A stretch of DNA of 64,000 nucleotides from Deinococcus phoenicis (GCF_000599865.1 NZ_JHAC01000011.1:124001-188000); one strand, 5' to 3'; positions 44,601 to 54,302 are shown, numbered from the stretch's first letter. Notes: a model not told the origin generated them from the sequence alone. Numbers and translations are program-made.

Positions 44601-44752
44601 CCCTCGACGGGAACCGGGCCACCCTGGAGTTCACGGTTCCGGCGGGCACGGCGCCGGGCACCTACGACGTGAATGTCAGCGCCACTGGGGACGGGGGCAA
44701 CAAGACGTTTACCCTCAAGCTGCTGGTGATCGCCCCCAACGGTGGCCGCTGA
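41678..44752 (+). CDS. Large outer-membrane beta-barrel protein with Ig and SdrD-like domains
   Basis: 1024 residues from ATG 41678 (GAGAAGGAG, 7 nt). Order: signal peptide (LTLLALLLLAPPALPSLAALA); two N-terminal Ig/NEW3-like domains (about 30-130, 130-230, with FPLDVTNLGNQTDTVRLET); a long run of amphipathic strands (about 245-730) typical of a barrel; two SdrD/CNA-B-like repeats opening GLLYRDSNLNGRRDEGEPG (about 745) and VFQDTNRNGTPDPGEAP (about 830), both with Ca-binding type Asp/Asn patterns; and a final Ig-like domain. Analogous in position to an usher, but not FimD-like in sequence. Confidence 0.75.
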   Translation: MSRRLTLLALLLLAPPALPSLAALAQSAPAGLNVTAPAPRDGVPGGYVTLTFVAEGQGEYVFAVDSPPEWVPVTRTRTVSLNGSTLIPVTFQVPALAQAGDSPPLVLRALRNGTEVARSQTRVQVQPRARIALRSPQQLTGVPGQTLSFPLDVTNLGNQTDTVRLETTNVDRRPQLSASEVTLQPGETRTVTVSLKLDNVSENYRYVTFFSAVSSRDPAVSVRTRTESVFTSLAERGASANRGPRLTFSVHSAVEAGVDWSSAGRSTYLRYALQPTVSGQLSDYVTGSAAVAGLEGSLDHPLPSNVSFGVRLDSKRWSVSLDGGRDGFGVSGTLLVGGWQLSPRAQYRLLLDGRMYGAGLGASTTLAGGTLNVDAATMVLSQGANSQRTDTLGVRYSRRLTPNLDLSLGLSGAGFSVGGRYQGTLFVTEQLTYVAPFFDVTQTYTGSLAGLHTFNVSGGLSNIRPFGVRAAATVQVQPGGLTWSTSGLVLYSGPNGLGATLAAQVRGGTLPEARAAWQVTAGVTPPAFRVRGATLSTSAAYTVGSDDDTPGALASSAEGGATLVAGRLRADAVARWSRDPAPTGTTQERLYFGLTGLYDWKNNTFAALYSYERRSGQALGAGGLGAGSVGVTHTLGLTWERTWTDRLSSRLDYSHAVLLTGEQRRSPDQLALTFSVQDVLLPGLKVSAGYRVFAPNGLLAGSLTQGVRVGVSYDFSRVVATPDFLVDTFGGRKGGEVRGLLYRDSNLNGRRDEGEPGLPGVTVRVGTASGVSDAQGRYSVRAPVGGYSLAFPAGLPATLEALEAPAVQVTENGRTDLNVAFSPVVNLEVLVFQDTNRNGTPDPGEAPIPYAGVALSGPVVRAVQADGRGYVRLGTLPPGSYMLALNPANLPEDYTPTGEAQRIELRAGERPPAVSLGAALPPRQAVTTYTGGALAVLGRLSPSTSAPGDPVQLTVQAQGARSLSVEVLGQTFTPALDGNRATLEFTVPAGTAPGTYDVNVSATGDGGNKTFTLKLLVIAPNGGR

Positions 44753-44941
44753 GGCGCGATGAGACGGCCCCCCGCGCTGTTGCCGCTGCCACCGGACTCC
44801 TCCGGCCAACCGCCCCGCCCTGAATTCCTGAGTGCCCCATTAACCCAGCGTGAGTCCGCGTATCCCGCAGGCGCTTCCCCCGGCCTGCTACGATCCAGGC
44901 AGACAGCTTGGACGCTGCCGGGAGCCAGGACTGGGGGAATC

Positions 44942-47128
44942 ATGCTCGCCGTGCATCTTCTGGGGCACGTTCATATCACGCAGGCGGAGCGGATCGTTCA
45001 CGTGTCCAGCAAGGCGGCGGCGCTGCTGGGGTACCTGGCGCTGGAAGCGCGGCCCCATCACCGCGAACACCTCGCGGAACTGCTCTGGGACAGTCCGGAC
45101 GCCTTGCGGAACCTGCGGGTGGAACTGACGCGGCTCAAGCAGCAGGGCGTGAGTCCCTTTCCCGCCCGGCAACCGATGCTGTCGCTGAGCTGCCCCACGG
45201 ATCTGAGCAGCTGGGTGGCCGGGGCAGGCGCTCTGACCGAGCGGGACCTGCCCGGCTGGCTGTCGCTGCTGCGCGGCCCGCCGCTCAGCGGGCTGGAGGA
45301 CCTGGGGTCCACCAACTTCCGCGCCTGGGTGGACCAGCAGCGCAGCGTGATCGGCGATCAGCTCGAACGTCTGCTGATGCAGACCCACGCCCGCTTCGAG
45401 CGGCAGGGCCAGGGTTACGCGGCGGAATTGATCCGCGCGCGGGCGGAACTGCTGGGACTGAACTTCAGCGTGGAGCGGTCCCCGGTGCAGGCACCCGAGC
45501 TGCCCTTCGACTGGCCCGGGGAGCTGCTGGCGCTGCGCGAGGTGCTGGGACAGGCGCAGCACGCGCCGCAACTGGTGCTGCTCCAGGGGCACAGCGGCTC
45601 CCGCCGGCCGATGCTGCGGGCGCTGGTCGAGGGCACCGCCTGGCGGGCCGTGCAGCTCCAGTCGGCCCCGCAGCGGCCGCTGGTCCAGGCGGCGCTGCTG
45701 CAACATCTGCTGCGCGCCGTTCCCCCCGAACTGCGCTCCCCGGAGCCGCCCCCGGTTCCCTCACAGGACGCGGACGCGGACCTGGTCCGCATCGCCGGGA
45801 TCATGGTGCAGGCGGCCATGCCCCTGGTCGTCGCCTTCCATGATGCCGACGCGGAACAGCGCTGGCTCCCGGCGACCGTCCGCTTCGCGTTGGACCTTCC
45901 CGTGCCCCTGGTGCTGGTGCTGTCCGCCACGTCGGCGCACGTGCTGGAGGAATTGCGGCCCGCCCTCGGGCACGTGGACCGGGAGCGGATTCACCACGTG
46001 ACGCTCCCGCCCCTGGGTGTGGGCAGCGTCATGCGGGCCATGCGGGCGCAGCGGGCCGACGTGGAAGACGATACCCTGCGTGCCCGCGCCACCCGTGTGG
46101 TCCAGCAGTCCGAAGGCTGGCCCCGCTACGTCCAGGCCCTGCTGCGTGTGGATGCGGGGCACCGGCCCGGACAGGCGGCCATGCCCGGCGCCATCCGTGA
46201 CCTGCTGCTGGTCGAGCTGGGCGGCCTGCCGGAACACATCCGGGCCGGGCTGGCGCACCTGGCCCAGCTGCACGACCGCTTCACGCCCGAGCTGGCCCGC
46301 ACGCTGCTGGGTGACGCCGCCGACGAGGTGCTTCAGGTGGCGGTCCGGGCCTGCATTCTGGTGCATGCCAGCTCGCACGAGGCGCTCACCTTTCCCGAGC
46401 TGACCTACCGCAGCAGTGACGCGGAGGTGCATCTGGCCTTTGCCAACGAACCCGTGCGTGTGGCGCTCGCCAGCCTGCTGCCCCCGGCCCAGCGCCACGC
46501 GGTGCGGCGACTGCTCGCCGAGCTGCTGCTGCCCCTGCAACCGGCCCTCAGCCGCCTGTACGCCGAGCGTGCCCACCTGCCCGACCTGGCGGAGGCCGCC
46601 CGCGCGGCGCTGCCCCCCCTGCCCGCCAGTCCCCTGCGGACCGCGCCCATCGAACTGGTCGGTGAGCCGCCGGCCTCTGCCCAGCCCCGCCATGCCAGCG
46701 CCACCCCGAACGGCTACCGGGTGGCGCTGGAAGGCGGTTACCTGGAGGTGTTGCGCCGGGGCCGCCTGGGACCGCCGCCCCTGCTGAGCCTGTTCTTCCC
46801 GGAGGTGCCCGCCGGACCCTGGACCCTGACCGCCCGCCTCGACGTGCTGAACACCGCCCCGCAACTGGGCATGTTCCCGCCCCCCTACGCGCTGGGGCTG
46901 CGTGCCGGGTCCGGGCCGCGTCAGGTCTATTCCGCCGAGCCGCTGCCCGACCACAGTGACGGGGGCACCTCCCACATTTTCGGCGGGGTGCTGCCCCTGG
47001 CCCGCTGGTTCCGTCTGACCGGCAAAGGCGGCGGAGGTCACCTGGAAGTCAGTGTCCGGGCCATGGACGTGGCCCTGACCCTCGCCGGGCTGCGCTGGGG
47101 TGACAGGACGCTGCTGCCTTTCGGGTGA
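44942..47128 (+). CDS. SARP-type transcriptional regulator with degenerate ATPase region
   Basis: 728 residues. N-terminal winged helix plus BTAD-like segment: VHLLGHVHI, KAAALLGYLALEARPHHREHLAELLW, then ALRNLRVELTRLKQQG (about 1-75), as in SARP/MalT-like activators. The middle resembles a STAND ATPase, but the P-loop position reads GHSGSRRPM (about 216-224) without the Lys. The C-terminal about 150 residues look like a beta (jelly-roll) domain. ATG 44942 has CTGGGGGAAT upstream. Follows the barrel gene on the same strand by 190 bp, so may regulate that system. Confidence 0.75.
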   Translation: MLAVHLLGHVHITQAERIVHVSSKAAALLGYLALEARPHHREHLAELLWDSPDALRNLRVELTRLKQQGVSPFPARQPMLSLSCPTDLSSWVAGAGALTERDLPGWLSLLRGPPLSGLEDLGSTNFRAWVDQQRSVIGDQLERLLMQTHARFERQGQGYAAELIRARAELLGLNFSVERSPVQAPELPFDWPGELLALREVLGQAQHAPQLVLLQGHSGSRRPMLRALVEGTAWRAVQLQSAPQRPLVQAALLQHLLRAVPPELRSPEPPPVPSQDADADLVRIAGIMVQAAMPLVVAFHDADAEQRWLPATVRFALDLPVPLVLVLSATSAHVLEELRPALGHVDRERIHHVTLPPLGVGSVMRAMRAQRADVEDDTLRARATRVVQQSEGWPRYVQALLRVDAGHRPGQAAMPGAIRDLLLVELGGLPEHIRAGLAHLAQLHDRFTPELARTLLGDAADEVLQVAVRACILVHASSHEALTFPELTYRSSDAEVHLAFANEPVRVALASLLPPAQRHAVRRLLAELLLPLQPALSRLYAERAHLPDLAEAARAALPPLPASPLRTAPIELVGEPPASAQPRHASATPNGYRVALEGGYLEVLRRGRLGPPPLLSLFFPEVPAGPWTLTARLDVLNTAPQLGMFPPPYALGLRAGSGPRQVYSAEPLPDHSDGGTSHIFGGVLPLARWFRLTGKGGGGHLEVSVRAMDVALTLAGLRWGDRTLLPFG

Positions 47129-47206
47129 GGGGATCTTTTCCGGACCGCTGGGGTTGGGCAGCTCCGAGATCCGGCCCTTCAAGCCTCCTCCTGCCCCGCA
47201 ACCATT

Positions 47207-47212
47207 TATGAT
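47207..47212 (+). promoter_or_regulatory. -10 box before the 5'-nucleotidase
   Basis: TATGAT ends 6 nt before GTG 47219 and 9 nt before ATG 47222; no Shine-Dalgarno, so the mRNA is probably leaderless or nearly so. Confidence 0.5.
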
Positions 47213-47221
47213 GCAGCCGTG

Positions 47222-48784
<1,563 letters not shown>

Positions 48785-48811
48785 CGTCCCGGTTTCACCC
48801 GAAAGCAGCAG

Positions 48812-48848
48812 AAAGGCGCGTCCCTGGGGCGCGCCTTTCTTGTTTTGT
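48812..48848 (+). terminator. Rho-independent terminator after the 5'-nucleotidase
   Basis: AAAGGCGCG (48812-48820) pairs with CGCGCCTTT (48830-48838), followed by a T-rich TTTCTTGTTTT tail. Confidence 0.88.
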
Positions 48849-49289
48849 CCTGAAGGAGGGCCGGAGGGGCCTGCGCCCTCGGGGGACATCCGGCGCAGCG
48901 AGGTACAGAGCGCCCAGAGCGTGCTCAGAACGGGGCTTAAAGGGTCATGACCGACGGGTGAAGGCGGCGCCGGGGCGGCCCTGCGGCTCTCCCCAGCCAG
49001 GACCGCGTTCAGCAAGTGGGCAAGGCGGCTGGCTGAAGCGTTGTGGACGGAACCCCAGCGGCATCCGTGGCAGACGCTGAAACCGGACGACCGAATTTGA
49101 CGTTCTCCCCTGGCACTGTGGGCGCGTCGCAGCGAAAAAGCGCGATGTAGACCGTGCCAGGCGCCCCCACGTCCAAGTGGGCCGGCGCATCACCCGGACC
49201 TGATTCCCGCAGCACCTTGCCCCCCCGGGCGGGGTCTGGAGGGCCGTCATGTCCCGTTCCAGGGCCACGCCCGGCCCGGGAGAACCCCG
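48849..49289. other. 440-bp gap, possible decayed minus-strand gene
   Basis: No complete gene is convincing. On the minus strand 49009-49227 reads as a plausible protein end (GTVYIALFRCDAP then VPGENVKFGRPVSASATDA). It would join an ATG near 49250 only by adding one G to the 7-base C/G run at 49220-49226. Could be a remnant or chance. Confidence 0.3.
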
Positions 49290-49520
49290 ATGACCCACGC
49301 CCCCGTCCGTTGTACCCCCACCCCCACCCCTTCTGTTCGTCTCCTGGCCGCCCTGCTGCTGGCTGCCGCCTTGTTCGGGGCCGCCGATGCCTCCTCGCCC
49401 AACCGCCAGCCACCTAGCCACCAGCCGCTCAACCCACAGGCTCTCCACCTGTCCGCCCCGTCCGTCGCCCCGACGCTGCTCGCGGGCGACGACGACAAGG
49501 ATGGTCTGGGGAGCTGCTGA
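49290..49520 (+). CDS. Very small exported peptide precursor candidate
   Basis: 76 residues. After a short basic/Pro start comes RLLAALLLAAALFGAADA, a good signal peptide, leaving about 42 residues rich in Pro, Ser and His that end in GDDDKDGLGSC with a final Cys. It lies 44 bp before a TPR-winged-helix regulator on the same strand. No family is recognised and no clear ribosome site is seen, so coding status is uncertain. Confidence 0.45.
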   Translation: MTHAPVRCTPTPTPSVRLLAALLLAAALFGAADASSPNRQPPSHQPLNPQALHLSAPSVAPTLLAGDDDKDGLGSC

Positions 49521-49552
49521 GCGGGTTCCGGTGAAGGGGGCGGGGCATTGCC

Positions 49553-49558
49553 TACACT
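49553..49558 (+). promoter_or_regulatory. -10 box before the TPR regulator gene
   Basis: TACACT, 6 nt before the GTG at 49565; leaderless arrangement. GGAGGG directly at the start codon is too close to act as Shine-Dalgarno. Confidence 0.4.
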
Positions 49559-49564
49559 GGAGGG

Positions 49565-51268
49565 GTGCCCCGCCCCCCCGTGCTGTCCGTGACGGACGAG
49601 GAACTCGCCGCATCGGTCGCCGCGCTGCTGGAGGAAGGTCAGGACGCCCTGGCTCTCCGCACGCTGACGCTGGCGGCCGGTGACGTGCAGCTCACCGCGC
49701 GCCTGACCTTCCTCCTCGACCTCCTGACCCGGTTGCCTGCCGACCTGCTCGGCAGTGAGCCGGGCGTCCGCCTGCATCTGCAACTGCTGAGCGGGCTGCG
49801 GCGACATGACCGGGTGCTGGAGGTGACGGCTGCCGCGCACGCCGCAGGCCTGAGCGCCCCCTTTCTGGACGTGTACCGGGGCTGGGCGCTCTCGCAGCAG
49901 GACCTCTTTCCGGAGGCGCTGGCGGCCCTGGCCCCGGCCCTGCAAACCGGTCCGGACGCGCTGGACCTCACACCGGTCGAAGACACCCTGGCCTGGCGTG
50001 TCCGGGCACGGTCCCTCGCCCGGCAGGGGCAGGACGGCTGGCGGGAGGCCTATGCGCGGGCCAGGCGGCGCGCGGCAGGCCGTCCACTGGCGCTGGTCTG
50101 GCTGGAGGAAGGCGCGACCCTGGGGCGGCGAGGCGACGTGGTGGACGCCCTCGCGGCCTATGCCCAGGCGCTGCCCCTGGTCGAGGGGGACCCCTACTAC
50201 CGGGCGCTGACCCTGCACAACATGGGGCTGGTGTGCCTGCGGGCCTGCCGCTTCGAGGAGGCGGAGACGTATTTTCAGCGGGTGCGGCAGGTGAGGCGGA
50301 GGGCCGCCGCCTTCCAGGCCCGCGCCCAGTGCGGTGAGGCGGCGGTCCGCCGTGCCCTGGGCGAGTGGGAACGTGCGGAGGCGGCCTACCGGGCGGCCCT
50401 GGACCTCGACCCCGACGATGATGACCGGCGGCAGGCGTGGCGCGGTCTGGGCCATACCCTGCGCCTCGCCGGGCGGCCCCTGAGCGCCCTGGAGTGGCTG
50501 ACGCGTGCGGCGAACGTCACGGCGGGGCAGCGGCAGACCGGGCGGTCGTGGGTGTTCGTGGACCTCGCGGCGGCCCACGCGGCCTTGAGGGACCCGCGCG
50601 CGGCCCAGGCAGCCCTGGACCGCACCGGCCCGCTGAGCGGCGAGGACGCCGACCGCGAACAGATCGTGCGGGCCGAACTCGCCCGGCAGGCAGGCGACGC
50701 GGGCACGGCCCTGGCCCTCCTGCAACCGCTCGACCGGCGGACCCTCTGGGCACGGGAGGAAGCCCATGCCTTTCCCGCGCTGTTCGCTCTGCTGGGGAGG
50801 GGCCGGCCCGCCCCTCTGGCCCGCCCAGCCTGTCCACACGTTCTGGTGCGGGCCGCCGGGCCGCTGGACGTGCGGGTGAATGGCCGCCGGGTACCTCTTG
50901 CACCCACAGCGCTGGCCGGGGTGCTGCTGGTCGCGCTGCTGGAAGCGGGCGGCCAGGCGGGCACCGGGCAGCTCGCGCTGGCCGTCTCCGGGCACGAGGA
51001 ACGCCGCGAGCGGCACGGCAAGCAGGCGGTGTCGCGCCTGGCCCGGGAGCTGCGCCGGGCGCTCGGCTGGGAGGGCAGCGTGCGGGCCAGTGCCGGGGCC
51101 TACTTCCTCGATCCCCAGGCCGACTGGCGTTATGACGTGCGTGAAGCGCAGGCGGCGGGCCAGCCCGTCGAGGCTTTCCTGTCCGGCGTCACCCTGCCCT
51201 GGGTCCTGGACCGCGAGACCGAGTTGCGTCAACAAGGCTCAGGTTCTTTCAGTCCTGATTCCGGCTGA
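49565..51268 (+). CDS. TPR protein with C-terminal winged-helix domain (regulator)
   Basis: 567 residues. About 400 residues of helical TPR-like repeats, clearest in TLHNMGLVCLRACRFEEAETYFQRV (about 217-241) and GEWERAEAAYRAALDLDP (about 263-280). Then a winged helix of the OmpR/SARP type: DVRVNGRRVPLAPTALAGVLLVALLEA and KQAVSRLARELRRALGW (about 435-500). SARPs have the winged helix first, so the order is reversed. GTG start. Probably senses a peptide or protein through the TPRs and binds DNA (inference). Confidence 0.75.
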   Translation: MPRPPVLSVTDEELAASVAALLEEGQDALALRTLTLAAGDVQLTARLTFLLDLLTRLPADLLGSEPGVRLHLQLLSGLRRHDRVLEVTAAAHAAGLSAPFLDVYRGWALSQQDLFPEALAALAPALQTGPDALDLTPVEDTLAWRVRARSLARQGQDGWREAYARARRRAAGRPLALVWLEEGATLGRRGDVVDALAAYAQALPLVEGDPYYRALTLHNMGLVCLRACRFEEAETYFQRVRQVRRRAAAFQARAQCGEAAVRRALGEWERAEAAYRAALDLDPDDDDRRQAWRGLGHTLRLAGRPLSALEWLTRAANVTAGQRQTGRSWVFVDLAAAHAALRDPRAAQAALDRTGPLSGEDADREQIVRAELARQAGDAGTALALLQPLDRRTLWAREEAHAFPALFALLGRGRPAPLARPACPHVLVRAAGPLDVRVNGRRVPLAPTALAGVLLVALLEAGGQAGTGQLALAVSGHEERRERHGKQAVSRLARELRRALGWEGSVRASAGAYFLDPQADWRYDVREAQAAGQPVEAFLSGVTLPWVLDRETELRQQGSGSFSPDSG

Positions 51269-51326
51269 AACCCGCAGCGACAGAGGTGCGACACCCGGGG
51301 GGCATCCTGTGCCCCGGAGGACCACT

Positions 51327-52370
51327 GTGGGCGACCCCCATTTGCACGAGACCGACCCCCCCGCCCTGCCGCAGGAACGCAGCACCTGGCGCAAGGCGCA
51401 ACGCCTGAGGCAACTAGAGGACGACCTGCGCGCCCGGCCCCTGAGCAGCCGGGAACTCGCCGGCCTGTACGGCGTGCCGATTCGCAATATCCAGCGTGAC
51501 CTCCGCGCCCTGAAGGACATGGGAAAGGGCGTGGAGGAACGGGCGGGGCGCTATTCCATTCCCAGCCGCCGCGAGGCCCTGAATGCCGTCGAGGCCCTCA
51601 CCGTTCACGCGGCGGTGCGGCTGCTGTACCACCACGCGCCCGCCCACAACCCCCATTACATCCGCGCGCTGTACAAGATCGCCGGAAACCTGCCCGAGGC
51701 GACGCGCCGCCTGCTCGACGACTCGGTGGTCGTCAGCACCGGACGGCACAGTGACGATCAGGCCCTGGAGGTCGTCGCCCGCGCCTGGGACGAACGCCGG
51801 GTGATCCGTTTCGATTACAAGCGCCCCAACGGCGAGCTGGAACGCGGCAACGAACTGTGCGTGTATTTCGTGGAGGTCAGCCGCACGAACCTCGCGCCCT
51901 ACGTGATCGGGCTGGAGCGCCAGCGCCGTCAGGCCGTGCGGACCTTCAAGCTCAGCCGGATCGTCTCACCCGTCACGCTGCGGGACAGTTACAGCATCCC
52001 CGACAGCTTCAATCCCCGCGACCACCTCACCGATGCCTGGGGCGTGATCGGCGGGGCCAACCCCATCACCGTCCGGGTCCGCTTCACGCCCGACGCGGCC
52101 TACCGCGTGCTGGAGGGCGGCTATCCCAATGCCAGCGAGCCGCTGATCTACCCGGACGGCAGCGTGGACCTCGACATCCGCGCGGGGGCCGACCACACCG
52201 GCCTGCCCCGTGAACTGCTGCCCTGGATCCTCTCCTGGGGCCCGCGCGTGGAAGTCCTGGGGCCGGAACCCGTGCGGCGGCACTGGCTGAGCGAACTGCG
52301 CGCCGCCCTGCTGCGGGTCGACCCGGAGTTTCGGAGCCAGGCCCCGGATTCTGGTCCGACGTCCCCGTGA
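51327..52370 (+). CDS. WYL-domain transcriptional regulator
   Basis: 347 residues. N-terminal helix-turn-helix (about 25-75) with SSRELAGLYGVPIRNIQRDLRALKDMG, then a WYL domain (about 145-260) holding IRFDYKRPNGELE, the ligand-binding core, and APYVIGLERQRRQAVRTFKLSRI, and a WCX-like C-terminal extension. WYL regulators often respond to nucleic acid or nucleotide ligands and DNA damage. GTG start with CCGGAGG upstream. Open frame upstream overlaps the TPR gene and is shadow. Confidence 0.9.
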   Translation: MGDPHLHETDPPALPQERSTWRKAQRLRQLEDDLRARPLSSRELAGLYGVPIRNIQRDLRALKDMGKGVEERAGRYSIPSRREALNAVEALTVHAAVRLLYHHAPAHNPHYIRALYKIAGNLPEATRRLLDDSVVVSTGRHSDDQALEVVARAWDERRVIRFDYKRPNGELERGNELCVYFVEVSRTNLAPYVIGLERQRRQAVRTFKLSRIVSPVTLRDSYSIPDSFNPRDHLTDAWGVIGGANPITVRVRFTPDAAYRVLEGGYPNASEPLIYPDGSVDLDIRAGADHTGLPRELLPWILSWGPRVEVLGPEPVRRHWLSELRAALLRVDPEFRSQAPDSGPTSP

Positions 52371-52404
52371 GACGAGGCACTTCCGCCCCAGGTCAGGGGT
52401 TCCG

Positions 52405-52854
52405 CTAGGGCCGCTGCTTGGGCGACAGGGCCACGATGGAGAACCAGAAGTTCTCGAAGGACTTGATGACCTCCACGAACTCCGCGATGGTCACGGGTTT
52501 GGGGATATAGGCGTTGGCGTGCAGGTTGTAGCTGCGCCAGATATCGCTCTCGGCGCGCGAGGTGGTCAGGACCACGACCGGAATGTTGCGCAGGGCGTCG
52601 TCCGCCTTGAGAACGTCGAGGACCTCCAGACCGCTCATGCGCGGCATGTTCAGGTCGAGCAGGATCACGTCGGGGGTGGGGGCGCTGGCGTAGGGGCCTT
52701 GCCGCCTGAGGAAGCCCAGCGCCTCGACGCCGTCCTTGGCGAGGTGCAGGTGGTGGGGAAAATGCGCCTCGCTGAACGCTTCCTCGGTCAGCATGATGTC
52801 GGCGGGGTTGTCCTCGACGAGCAGGATTTCGATGGCCTGGGTCTCTGTGGTCAT
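52405..52854 (-). CDS. Single-domain response regulator (Rcp1-like)
   Basis: 149 residues, CheY-like receiver only. Acidic pair in LLVEDNPADI (about 11-20), phosphorylatable Asp in ILLDLNMPRMSG (about 68), Thr/Ser switch in VVVLTTSRAE and the Lys in YIPKPVTIAEF. Rcp1-type receivers work with (bacterio)phytochrome-like kinases. No kinase gene is adjacent: the preceding 75-codon open frame (52851-53078, ATGA overlap) has no kinase motif. Partner must lie elsewhere. Confidence 0.92.
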   Translation of the reverse strand: MTTETQAIEILLVEDNPADIMLTEEAFSEAHFPHHLHLAKDGVEALGFLRRQGPYASAPTPDVILLDLNMPRMSGLEVLDVLKADDALRNIPVVVLTTSRAESDIWRSYNLHANAYIPKPVTIAEFVEVIKSFENFWFSIVALSPKQRP

Positions 52855-53162
52855 GGCTGAGGCGTCTCCTGGAAGGCGGCGAGGGGCAGAACGCAGCCCT
52901 CACCCTGGCGCTGGGTGCGTGGCCCGCTGAACGGTGCATCCCGCCGCGTCCCGGTTATGACGGCCACCCGGCGGCCCCAGGCCAGAGCCTGTAGAAAGAA
53001 GGCCGTGAGGGAAATGTCCTGCGAGCGGGTGCTGTGAGCTGGGAGGGAAGGAAAAGCGGATGTGAAAAGGGCCGGCATGTCGCTGCATTGTAGTGAGGGT
53101 GGCGGCCTCTGCTCTCACATGCTTCCTTCAGGCCGATCGGCGCGGCAGGCAAAGGCCCCGGC

Positions 53163-54302
53163 TCAGTGCGCTTCGGCCAGTGCTGCCTCGGGCAGGTCGA
53201 GCCGCAGGATCACGCAGTTTCGCCCGGCGGCCTTCGCGGCGTACAGGGCGGCGTCGGCGCGGGCAATGCTGCTGCTCAGGTCATCGTGCGGGGTGAGGGC
53301 CGCGACACCGAAACTGGCGGTCACGCGGCCCACCCCGGCAAAGGTATGGGCCGCCAGCCCGTCCCGTAGCCGCTCGGCAATGCTCTGGCCCTGGACCACA
53401 CCCACGCCGGGCAGCACGATCAGGAACTCTTCTCCGCCCCAGCGGCCCAGGTGGTCGGTGTCCCGCAGCGCGGTGCGGACCAGCCGCGCGCTTCCGATCA
53501 GGATCTCGTCGCCCACATTGTGACCGTGCGTGTCGTTGATGCGTTTGAAATGGTCGAGGTCGAACAGGACCAGACAGCCTGGGGTGCCCAGCCGGACCTC
53601 CGCCAGCAGGGCCTCGACGGCGGGATACAGGGCGCGGCGGTTGGGCAGGTGGGTCAGGGGATCGGTGTTGGCCAGCTGCTCCAGAGTCAGGCGCTGACCG
53701 CGCTCCACCAGAAAGCGCTCGCGGTACCACGCCAGGCTGTACAGCAGCACCAGGATCGCGCCGCAGGTCAGCTGTACCCGCAGCAGCTCCGGCTGGGTCG
53801 CCAGCGCCGTCCCCCGCGCCAGCAGGGCCGCCCAGGGCAGCACGACGCCCAGCGTATAGAAGCCCGCCGAGAGCCAGAGCGCGTGCCGGGTGCTGAACAT
53901 CAGGAAGCTCAGGATCGAGACGGCAACCAGCATCCAGTACGCGCCGCTGGACAGATCGAGAACCCGGTCTTCCTGCGCGAGGAGGGACAGAAACAGCTGG
54001 ACCAGCACCGCCAGCGAATTCATGAGGAAAACGACACGCTCCGCGACGATCAGCGGTCTGCCCTGTAGCAGCCAGATGGTGGCCCAGAGGCATTGCAGCA
54101 GCAGCACCGGATGCCCGTACAGCACGAACGGATCGGGCACCGGGCGGCCCCACTGCAAGATCCAGACCGCAATCAGGATGCTGCTGCCCACCACGACAGC
54201 CCCCAGATAGATACGTCGCCGCAGAGTCTCCACCCGCAGCGACACGTCTGACGGAGTCGCCAGCGAGCGGGGGCGGGACTGGCGGCGGTCAGAGGAAGCC
54301 AT
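53163..54302 (-). CDS. Membrane diguanylate cyclase (GGDEF protein)
   Basis: 379 residues from ATG 54302 (GGAAAG just upstream; TTG 54323 possible). About six membrane helices (about 30-200) as sensor, then a GGDEF domain: TDPLTHLPNRRALYP, LVLFDLDHFKRINDTHGHNVGDEIL, and the active motif GGEEFLIVLPG (about 310). A GGEEF active site is intact, so it should make cyclic di-GMP. The inhibitory RxxD would be about five residues before GGEEF; the sequence there is RDTDHLGRW, consistent with an I-site. No EAL domain and no obvious partner gene. Confidence 0.92.
   Translation of the reverse strand: MASSDRRQSRPRSLATPSDVSLRVETLRRRIYLGAVVVGSSILIAVWILQWGRPVPDPFVLYGHPVLLLQCLWATIWLLQGRPLIVAERVVFLMNSLAVLVQLFLSLLAQEDRVLDLSSGAYWMLVAVSILSFLMFSTRHALWLSAGFYTLGVVLPWAALLARGTALATQPELLRVQLTCGAILVLLYSLAWYRERFLVERGQRLTLEQLANTDPLTHLPNRRALYPAVEALLAEVRLGTPGCLVLFDLDHFKRINDTHGHNVGDEILIGSARLVRTALRDTDHLGRWGGEEFLIVLPGVGVVQGQSIAERLRDGLAAHTFAGVGRVTASFGVAALTPHDDLSSSIARADAALYAAKAAGRNCVILRLDLPEAALAEAH

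Noticed and set aside
48945..49613. 222-codon minus-strand frame over the small exported peptide and TPR gene start
   Set aside because: Residue text is Gly/Arg-rich without pattern and there is no start signal; only its downstream neighbour frame looked protein-like.
52851..53078. 75-codon frame overlapping the response regulator start as ATGA
   Set aside because: No histidine-kinase or other motif; the overlap alone is weak evidence.
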